Shown here: one piece after another, positions 58,198 through 64,000 of the stretch
How the letters are laid out: each line of letters starts with the position of its first letter
How positions within the stretch are numbered: the first letter of the stretch is position 1
Origin: Poseidonocella sp. HB161398
GTDB taxonomy: Bacteria; Pseudomonadota; Alphaproteobacteria; Rhodobacterales; Rhodobacteraceae
Reading direction: 5' to 3'
Length of the DNA: 64,000 bases
Assembly: GCF_005870025.1 (NCBI RefSeq)
Contig: NZ_VATA01000016.1
Coordinates: forward strand, 62,001-126,000
The notes under the pieces: model-generated
What the model saw: the letters and a program-made list of their open reading frames with translations, nothing else
What the model was told of the DNA's origin: nothing
Databases searched by the model: none
Program-made: the position numbers and the translations under genes

Positions 58198-59001
58198 TCA
58201 GCTATAGGCGACGGCCAGCAGGATGACGCCGAGGATCACGCGGTAGATGACATAGGGCGTGAAGCTGACCGACTTCATCAGCCGGAACATCAGCGAGAGC
58301 GCCGCCAGTGCCGAGACGAAGGCCAGCGCCGCGGCGATGGCGGCATCGGGCAGCTGGTCGGCATGGCCCTCGGCGATCACGTCGATCAGCAGCAGCCCGC
58401 CGGCCATGGCGATGGTCGGGATCGACATCAGCATGGAGAGCTTGGCCCCGCCGGTGCGCTGGTAGCCGAGCTGCCGCGCCGCGGTGATGGTGATGCCCGA
58501 GCGCGAGGTGCCCGGGATCAGCGCGACGGCCTGCCAGAGCCCCATGATGACGGCGTCGCGCAGGGTCCAGTCGGCATCGGTCTTGGTCTCGGCGCCTTTC
58601 TGGTCGGCCCAGTAGAGCACGAGACCGAAGACCAGCATGGTCCAGCCGATCACCGCGGTGGAGCGCATCGCGTCCGACAGCCCGGTGACTTTCAGGATCA
58701 GCCCGATGATGACGACCGGGACGGTCGAGACGATCAGCAGCCAGGCGAGCCTGGCGCCCTCGGTGTCGACCTTGCCGCGGGCGAGGCGGCCGAGCCCGAA
58801 CAGCGCGGATCTCACGTCTGCCCAGAAATAGATCACAACCGCAAAAAGTGTGCCGACATGGACTGCGACATCGATCAGCAGGCCCTGATCCGCCATTCCG
58901 GTCAGGTTTGGCAGTAGAATCAGGTGCCCGGAAGATGAGATTGGAAGGAACTCGGTGATCCCCTGGATGACCGCGACAAGGAAGAGATGGAACAGAGTCA
59001 T
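58198..59001 (-). CDS. uppP: Undecaprenyl-diphosphatase (BacA/UppP)
   Basis: A 267-residue membrane phosphatase that recycles undecaprenyl diphosphate to the monophosphate carrier for peptidoglycan and other wall polymers; it also gives bacitracin resistance. The two signature motifs are [20 protein letters not shown] (about 14-33, with the catalytic Glu/Ser/His) and [20 protein letters not shown] (about 159-178). Eight or so hydrophobic helices are visible. It is divergent from gltD across 221 bases. Confidence 0.96.
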   Translation of the reverse strand: MTLFHLFLVAVIQGITEFLPISSSGHLILLPNLTGMADQGLLIDVAVHVGTLFAVVIYFWADVRSALFGLGRLARGKVDTEGARLAWLLIVSTVPVVIIGLILKVTGLSDAMRSTAVIGWTMLVFGLVLYWADQKGAETKTDADWTLRDAVIMGLWQAVALIPGTSRSGITITAARQLGYQRTGGAKLSMLMSIPTIAMAGGLLLIDVIAEGHADQLPDAAIAAALAFVSALAALSLMFRLMKSVSFTPYVIYRVILGVILLAVAYS

Positions 59002-59222
59002 ATGTGCAGACCGGATTCTGGGTGGGGGGAGCGCGTTGAGAGGTCTTAGAATACCACTAAGTCAACCACACTGTCCTATTTTCGGGGTTCCCGGCAGATT
59101 CCGCGGCGATGAGGCGAGAATTTTTTGCACTTAGGTCACCATTGCTGACTTTTCTTTTGCGCCGTGTCTGAGTAGGAACGGCGCGAACACTTCTTGGACG
59201 ACACAAGCAAGGATATGGCCTC
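59002..59222. promoter_or_regulatory. Divergent regulatory region uppP / gltD
   Basis: A 221-base gap, A+T-richer around 59040-59160 (GAATTTTTTGCAC and TGACTTTTCTTTTGCG stretches). It must hold the promoters of uppP and of the glt operon. No -35/-10 pair or sigma-54 site was convincing. Confidence 0.45.
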
Positions 59223-60668
59223 ATGGCGGACCAGCGAATGCTCCAGTTTGTATCCGTACCACGGGACATGCCGGAGAAACGTGCGCCCAATCTTCGCAAG
59301 CAGGATTTCAACGAGATCTATGCAGAATATGCGAAGGCGAAAGCGGAAGAACAGGCCGGGCGCTGCAGCCAGTGCGGCGTGCCCTACTGCCAGTCTCACT
59401 GCCCGCTCCACAACAACATTCCCGACTGGCTGCGCCTGACCGCCAATGACCGGCTGCAGGAAGCCTACGAGATCAGCCAGGCGACCAATACCTTCCCCGA
59501 GATCTGCGGCCGCATCTGCCCGCAGGACCGGCTCTGCGAAGGCAATTGCGTGATCGAGCAGTCGGGCCACGGCACCGTGACCATCGGCTCGGTGGAGAAG
59601 TACATCACCGACACCGCCTGGGAAGAGGGCTGGGTCCAGCCGATCGCGCCCTCGCGCGAGCGCGCGGAGAAAGTCGCCGTGATCGGCGCGGGCCCCGGCG
59701 GGCTTGCCGCGGCCGATGTGCTGCGCCGCAAGGGCATCCAGGTGACGGTCTACGACCGCTACGACCGCGCGGGCGGCCTGATGATGTACGGCATCCCCGG
59801 CTTCAAGCTGGAGAAGGAAATCGTCCAGCGACGCGTCGACCAGCTGGCCGACGGCGGCGTCGCCTTCGTGCTGAACTGCAATGTCGGCGAGGACATCTCC
59901 TTCGAGCAGATCCGCGAAGAGAATGACGCGGTCCTGATCGCCACCGGCGTCTACAAGTCGCGCGACCTCAAGGGACCGGGCGCCGGCGCCGAAGGCATCG
60001 TGCGCGCCATCGACTACCTGACCGCCTCGAACAAGGTCAGCCTCGGCGACACCGTGGCGGAGTTCGACTCCGGCGAGCTGAACGCCAAGGACAAGAAGGT
60101 CGTGGTGATCGGCGGCGGCGACACGGCGATGGACTGCGTCCGCACCGCGATCCGCCAGGGCGCGACCAGCGTGAAGTGCCTCTACCGCCGCGACAAGGCC
60201 AACATGCCCGGCTCGCAGCGCGAGACCCAGAACGCGGAAGAGGAAGGCGTCGAATTCGTCTGGCTCTCCGCGCCGAAGGGCTTCGCCGACAAGGACGGCC
60301 ATGTGGCGGGCGTCATGGTGCAGAAGATGCGCCTGGGCCAGCCGGACGCTTCGGGGCGCCAGTCGCCCGAGGTGATCGAGGGCGCCGACTATGTCGAGGA
60401 CGCGGATCTGGTGGTCAAGGCGCTCGGCTTCGAGCCCGAGGACCTGCCGGGCCTCTGGGGCCAGCCGGAGCTGGAAGTCACCCGCTGGGGCACGGTCAAG
60501 GCGGATTTCCGCAGCCACGAGACCAGCATGCCGGGCGTCTACGCAGTGGGCGACATCGTCCGCGGCGCCTCGCTGGTGGTCTGGGCGATCCGCGACGGCC
60601 GCGAGGCCGCCGATGCGATCCTGGCCCGTCTGGACGAGTCCGCCGCCGCCTCGGTTGCCGCCGAATAG
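59223..60668 (+). CDS. gltD: Glutamate synthase (NADPH) small subunit
   Basis: A 481-residue GltD, the FAD/NADPH half of glutamate synthase, which passes electrons from NADPH to GltB for the reductive amination of 2-oxoglutarate with glutamine nitrogen. Cys-rich segments that bind two 4Fe-4S clusters come first: CSQCGVPYCQSHCPLHNNIP and ICGRICPQDRLCEGNCVIEQ (about residues 47-116). The FAD motif is VAVIGAGPGGLAAADVLRRK (about 151-170), and the NADPH motif VVVIGGGDTAMDCVRTAIRQ. It precedes gltB, the reverse of the E. coli order, with a GFA-family gene in between. Confidence 0.97.
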   Translation: MADQRMLQFVSVPRDMPEKRAPNLRKQDFNEIYAEYAKAKAEEQAGRCSQCGVPYCQSHCPLHNNIPDWLRLTANDRLQEAYEISQATNTFPEICGRICPQDRLCEGNCVIEQSGHGTVTIGSVEKYITDTAWEEGWVQPIAPSRERAEKVAVIGAGPGGLAAADVLRRKGIQVTVYDRYDRAGGLMMYGIPGFKLEKEIVQRRVDQLADGGVAFVLNCNVGEDISFEQIREENDAVLIATGVYKSRDLKGPGAGAEGIVRAIDYLTASNKVSLGDTVAEFDSGELNAKDKKVVVIGGGDTAMDCVRTAIRQGATSVKCLYRRDKANMPGSQRETQNAEEEGVEFVWLSAPKGFADKDGHVAGVMVQKMRLGQPDASGRQSPEVIEGADYVEDADLVVKALGFEPEDLPGLWGQPELEVTRWGTVKADFRSHETSMPGVYAVGDIVRGASLVVWAIRDGREAADAILARLDESAAASVAAE

Positions 60669-60704
60669 GGCAGGTGCCTCCTCCGGGGACACGCAAACAG
60701 CAAT

Positions 60705-60729
60705 CTGCGCTGCAAGTTTTGCGGCGCAG
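60705..60729 (+). terminator. Hairpin between gltD and the GFA gene
   Basis: CTGCGCTGCAA-GTT-TTGCGGCGCAG forms an 11-bp stem with one wobble, 37 bases after the gltD stop. There is no T-run, so it may attenuate or stabilise rather than fully terminate the gltD transcript. Confidence 0.45.
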
Positions 60730-60866
60730 GCTCCGCAGGCCGGATTCCGCATGGACAGCCCGGGGGGAGCCCGTGGCACCCTAGGGGCGGACCCGACCCA
60801 CGAATCGTCATCCAGGCGCAGGCCGGCCCGCCGGGCAGGAAGCGCCCTCAGCAGAAGAGGCTGGGC

Positions 60867-61307
60867 ATGAGCGACACGACCCTGACCGGACAGTGCATGT
60901 GCGGGGCGGTCACGCTGGCCGTGACGCCGAAGGCGCCCGAGCTCCATGCCTGCCATTGCGAGACCTGCCGCCGCTGGACCGGCTCCGCCTTCGTCGAGAT
61001 CGACGTCGCGCCGGAGGATCTGAAGGTCGAGGGACCGGTGAAGTCGCGCGCCTCTTCGGACTGGGCGGAGCGCGCCTGGTGCGACGAATGCGGATCCACC
61101 CTGTGGTACCACCTGACGGTGCCGGGGAGCGAATTCTACGCCGTCAGCGCGGGCCTGTTCGAGAATTCGGGCGGCTTCGAGCTGACCAAGGAAATCTACA
61201 TCGACCGCAAGCCCGACGGCTACCGCTTCGCGGGCAAGCGGAAAATCATGACGAAACACGAGGTCGAGGCGTTGTTCGCCTCCTTTGGAGAAGGGGACCA
61301 GCAATGA
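60867..61307 (+). CDS. GFA family protein (Gfa/CENP-V zinc fold)
   Basis: A 146-residue protein of the GFA/CENP-V family, named after a glutathione-dependent formaldehyde-activating enzyme; most members have no proven reaction. Zinc-binding cysteines appear in GQCMCGAVTLAV, ACHCETCRRWTGSAF and WCDECGSTLWYHL, the standard family pattern. The C-terminus (TKHEVEALFASFGEGDQQ) is acidic. Its stop overlaps the gltB start (ATGA), so it is translationally coupled to gltB. The nitrogen link is positional only. Confidence 0.9.
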   Translation: MSDTTLTGQCMCGAVTLAVTPKAPELHACHCETCRRWTGSAFVEIDVAPEDLKVEGPVKSRASSDWAERAWCDECGSTLWYHLTVPGSEFYAVSAGLFENSGGFELTKEIYIDRKPDGYRFAGKRKIMTKHEVEALFASFGEGDQQ

Positions 61308-64000
61308 CGAAATACGATGACGCCTGGGTGGCCGAAGAGGAAGCCAAGCGCGCCTTCATGGCGGAGCACGGCATGTACCGCGCCGAGGACGAGCATTCGT
61401 CCTGCGGCGTCGGCCTTGTCGTCTCCATCGACGGCAAGAAGAGCCGCAAGGTCGTCGAATCCGGCATCAAGGCGCTGAAGGCGATCTGGCACCGCGGCGC
61501 GGTCGATGCCGACGGCAAGACCGGCGATGGCGCGGGCATCCACATCCAGATCCCGGTTCCCTTCTTCTACGACCAGATCCGCCGCACCGGCCACGAGCCC
61601 GACACCTCGCAGCTGATCGCCGTCGGCCAGGTCTTCCTGCCGCGGACCGATTTCGGCGCGCAGGAGGCCTGCCGGACGATCGTCGAGACCGAAGTCCTGA
61701 AAATGGGCTACTACATCTACGGCTGGCGCCACGTGCCGGTGGACATCTCCGTCCTCGGCGACAAGGCCAACGCGACCCGTCCCGAGATCGAGCAGATCAT
61801 CATCTCGAACGTGAAGGGCGTCGACGAGGAGACCTTCGAGCGCGAGCTCTACGTCATCCGCCGCCGGATCGAGAAGGCCGCGGCCGCCGCGCATATCAAC
61901 GGGCTCTACCTGTGCTCGCTGTCGTGCCGCTCGATCATCTACAAGGGCATGATGCTGGCCGAGCAGGTCGCGGAATTCTATCCGGACCTGAAGGACAAGC
62001 GCTTCGAATCCGCCTTCGCGATCTACCACCAGCGCTATTCGACCAACACCTTCCCGCAGTGGTGGCTGGCCCAGCCGTTCCGCATGCTCGCCCATAACGG
62101 CGAGATCAACACGCTGAAGGGCAACACCAACTGGATGAAGTCGCACGAGATCCGCATGGCCTCCTCGGCCTTCGGCGAGCTCGCCGAGGACATCAAGCCG
62201 ATCATCCCGGCCTCGGCCTCCGACTCCGCCGCGCTCGACTCCGTCTTCGAGGTGCTGGTCCGCGCCGGCCGCTCCGCGCCGATGGCCAAGACCATGCTGG
62301 TCCCCGAAAGCTGGTCGCAGCAGGCGATCGAGCTGCCCGAGGCCTGGCGCGACATGTACAGCTACTGCAACTCGGTGATGGAGCCCTGGGACGGTCCCGC
62401 GGCGCTGGCCATGACCGACGGCCGCTGGGTCTGCGGCGGTCTCGACCGCAACGGCCTGCGCCCGATGCGCTATGTCGTGACCGGCGACGGCCTGCTGATC
62501 GCGGGCTCCGAAGTGGGCATGGTGCCGACGGATGAATCCTCCGTGCAGGAGAAGGGCGCGCTCGGCCCGGGCCAGATGATCGCCGTCGACATGAAGGACG
62601 GCATCCTCTACCACGACCGCACCATCAAGGACATGCTGGCGGCCGCGCAGCCTTTCGGCGAATGGGTCGGCAAGATCAACAATCTCGAGGAGACCATGAT
62701 CGGCCTTCCCGAGGTGGCGGGCTATGCCGGCGCCGAGCTGCGCAAGCGCCAGATCGCGGCCGGGTACACGATGGAAGAGCTCGAGCAGGTGCTCGCGCCG
62801 ATGGCCGAGGACGGCAAGGAGGCGCTGGCCTCGATGGGCGACGACACGCCCTCTGCCGTGCTCTCGACCAAGTACCGTCCGCTCAGCCACTTCTTCCGGC
62901 AGAACTTCTCGCAGGTGACGAACCCGCCGATCGACTCCCTGCGCGAATACCGCGTGATGAGCCTGAAGACGCGCTTCGGCAACCTCAAGAACGTGCTCGA
63001 CGAGGACAGCTCGCAGACCGAGATCATCACGCTCGACACGCCCTTCGTCGGCAATGCGCAGATGAAGGAGCTGGAGAAGCACTTCAACGCGCCGATGGTC
63101 GAGATCGACTGCACCTTCGCCGTGGGCGAGGGCCAGGAGGCGCTGCGCGACGGGCTGCAGCGGATCCGCGACGAGGCGGAAGAGGCCGTGCGCTCGGGCG
63201 CGGGCCATATCATCCTGACCGACCACATGCAGGGGCCGGACCGGGTCGCCATGCCGATGATCCTGGCCACCTCGGCGGTGCATAGCTGGCTGACGCGCGA
63301 AGGGCTGCGGACCTTCTGCTCGCTCTGCGTCCGCTCGGCGGAATGCATCGACCCGCACTATTTCGCGGTGCTGATCGGCTCGGGCGCGACGATCGTGAAC
63401 CCGTACCTGGCCGAGGACAGCCTGGCCGACCGGATCGAGCGCGGCCTGCTCGACATGTCCCTGACCGAGGCGATGGCGAACTTCCGCCACGCGATCGACC
63501 AGGGCCTGCTGAAGATCATGGCCAAGATGGGCATCTCGGTCATCTCCTCCTACCGCGGCGGCCTGAACTTCGAGGCGGTCGGGCTCTCGCGCGCCATGGT
63601 GCACGAGTACTTCCCCGGCATGCCCTCGCGGATCTCCGGCATCGGCGTGCACGGCATCCAGCACAAGCTGGAAGCGGTCCACGAGAAGGGCTGGGGCCCC
63701 GAGACCAATGTCCTGCCGGTCGGCGGCTTCTACAAGGCGCGCAAGTCGGGCGAGACCCATGCCTGGGAAGCGACCTCCATGCACATGCTGCAGGCGGCCT
63801 GCTCCAACGCGTCCTACGAGATGTGGAAGCGCTACTCGGCCAAGATGCGGGCGAACCCGCCGATCCACCTGCGGGATCTGCTGGACATCAAGCCGCTGGG
63901 CAAGCCGGTCGCGATCGAAGAGGTGGAATCCATCACCTCGATCCGCAAGCGCTTCGTCACGCCGGGCATGTCGCTGGGCGCGCTGAGCCCCGAGGCGCAC
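61304..64000 (+). CDS. gltB: Glutamate synthase (NADPH) large subunit, 5' part (runs off window)
   Basis: The first 899 codons of GltB (about 1500 residues in the family), open to the window edge. A propeptide of 33 residues precedes the catalytic Cys34 of the class II glutamine amidotransferase domain (EDEHSSCGVGLVVSIDGKKS). Further amidotransferase motifs are AIYHQRYSTNTFPQWWLAQP and FRMLAHNGEINTLKGNTNWM. The central domain follows (LREYRVMSLKTRFGNLKNVL), and the FMN/2-oxoglutarate domain begins near the edge. It releases ammonia from glutamine and channels it to 2-oxoglutarate. The ATG at 61304 overlaps the GFA stop, and AAGGGGA precedes it. Confidence 0.96.
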   Translation, partial: MTKYDDAWVAEEEAKRAFMAEHGMYRAEDEHSSCGVGLVVSIDGKKSRKVVESGIKALKAIWHRGAVDADGKTGDGAGIHIQIPVPFFYDQIRRTGHEPDTSQLIAVGQVFLPRTDFGAQEACRTIVETEVLKMGYYIYGWRHVPVDISVLGDKANATRPEIEQIIISNVKGVDEETFERELYVIRRRIEKAAAAAHINGLYLCSLSCRSIIYKGMMLAEQVAEFYPDLKDKRFESAFAIYHQRYSTNTFPQWWLAQPFRMLAHNGEINTLKGNTNWMKSHEIRMASSAFGELAEDIKPIIPASASDSAALDSVFEVLVRAGRSAPMAKTMLVPESWSQQAIELPEAWRDMYSYCNSVMEPWDGPAALAMTDGRWVCGGLDRNGLRPMRYVVTGDGLLIAGSEVGMVPTDESSVQEKGALGPGQMIAVDMKDGILYHDRTIKDMLAAAQPFGEWVGKINNLEETMIGLPEVAGYAGAELRKRQIAAGYTMEELEQVLAPMAEDGKEALASMGDDTPSAVLSTKYRPLSHFFRQNFSQVTNPPIDSLREYRVMSLKTRFGNLKNVLDEDSSQTEIITLDTPFVGNAQMKELEKHFNAPMVEIDCTFAVGEGQEALRDGLQRIRDEAEEAVRSGAGHIILTDHMQGPDRVAMPMILATSAVHSWLTREGLRTFCSLCVRSAECIDPHYFAVLIGSGATIVNPYLAEDSLADRIERGLLDMSLTEAMANFRHAIDQGLLKIMAKMGISVISSYRGGLNFEAVGLSRAMVHEYFPGMPSRISGIGVHGIQHKLEAVHEKGWGPETNVLPVGGFYKARKSGETHAWEATSMHMLQAACSNASYEMWKRYSAKMRANPPIHLRDLLDIKPLGKPVAIEEVESITSIRKRFVTPGMSLGALSPEAH

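Noticed and set aside
61220-64000. Open frame of 926 codons on the minus strand at the right edge
   Set aside because: The plus strand holds gltB with unmistakable glutamate synthase motifs; the minus frame is its shadow.

Overview
The window reads as a chromosomal segment of an alphaproteobacterium of the order Rhodobacterales (Rhodobacter/Roseobacter/Paracoccus group); the genus cannot be fixed from the sequence alone. The evidence is the very G+C-rich DNA, the 44-residue aa3-type cytochrome oxidase subunit IV, and many small families typical of this group or of alphaproteobacteria: DUF1150 after an Hsp20 gene, UbiK, COQ9, a TIGR02302/DUF4175 protein, DUF1467, DUF465, a DUF1013 (TrcR-type) regulator, phaAB, and an ETF-ubiquinone oxidoreductase. 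No rRNA gene, CRISPR array, transposase or prophage was seen. One tRNA gene (tRNA-Ser, anticodon UGA) is present.

Layout. 1-5.5 kb: end of an Hsp20 operon, thioredoxin reductase, an Lrp regulator, an envelope/respiration operon (lgt, midA-like, pgeF) and ubiK. 5.5-6.9 kb: a long gene-free stretch between convergent genes that holds an imperfect tandem array with an exact 113-bp period. 6.9-13.5 kb: tRNA modification (tsaC/Sua5), an acyl-CoA dehydrogenase, an MBL-fold hydrolase, cytochrome oxidase subunit IV, a lipoprotein, azlCD and mobA. 13.5-23.9 kb: greA, ETF-QO, an RTX-repeat protein, grxB, a TPR protein, ispE, a polyprenyl diphosphate synthase and small genes. 24-30 kb: moaB, a phosphoesterase and a uracil-DNA glycosylase; phaAB for polyhydroxybutyrate; an EAL protein; tag. 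30-37 kb: a cobalamin riboswitch driving a lone CbiM-type cobalt permease, a PepSY/cytochrome b/LuxR operon, tlpA-like, argH, lysA.

37-49.7 kb: a Q/G-rich TIGR02302 membrane protein and aspS, then the most accessory-looking part of the window: a membrane-anchored pentapeptide-repeat protein, an NgoMIV-like type II restriction enzyme, a C5-cytosine methyltransferase and an MT-A70 adenine methyltransferase. After three ordinary genes (response regulator, methylmalonyl-CoA epimerase, DUF1467) comes a DUF3883 nuclease-like gene beside tRNA-Ser. 49.9-64 kb is ordinary again: mscL, a GST, an orphan histidine kinase, rpsU, COQ9, a quinone oxidoreductase, a sulfotransferase, TrcR, recR, uppP, then gltD - GFA-family gene - gltB (gltB runs off the right edge).

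How the parts work together: ubiK, COQ9 and the polyprenyl diphosphate synthase serve ubiquinone synthesis; ispE feeds the same isoprenoid pool, and lgt, uppP and pgeF serve the envelope. phaAB stores carbon, while ETF-QO, the acyl-CoA dehydrogenase and methylmalonyl-CoA epimerase handle acyl-CoA oxidation. mobA and moaB make molybdenum cofactor. The gltD/gltB pair assimilates ammonium. Best candidates for something undescribed are the 113-bp tandem array, the three-gene restriction-modification operon (its adenine methyltransferase cannot act on the all-G/C site expected for the nuclease), and the PepSY/cytochrome b/membrane LuxR operon.
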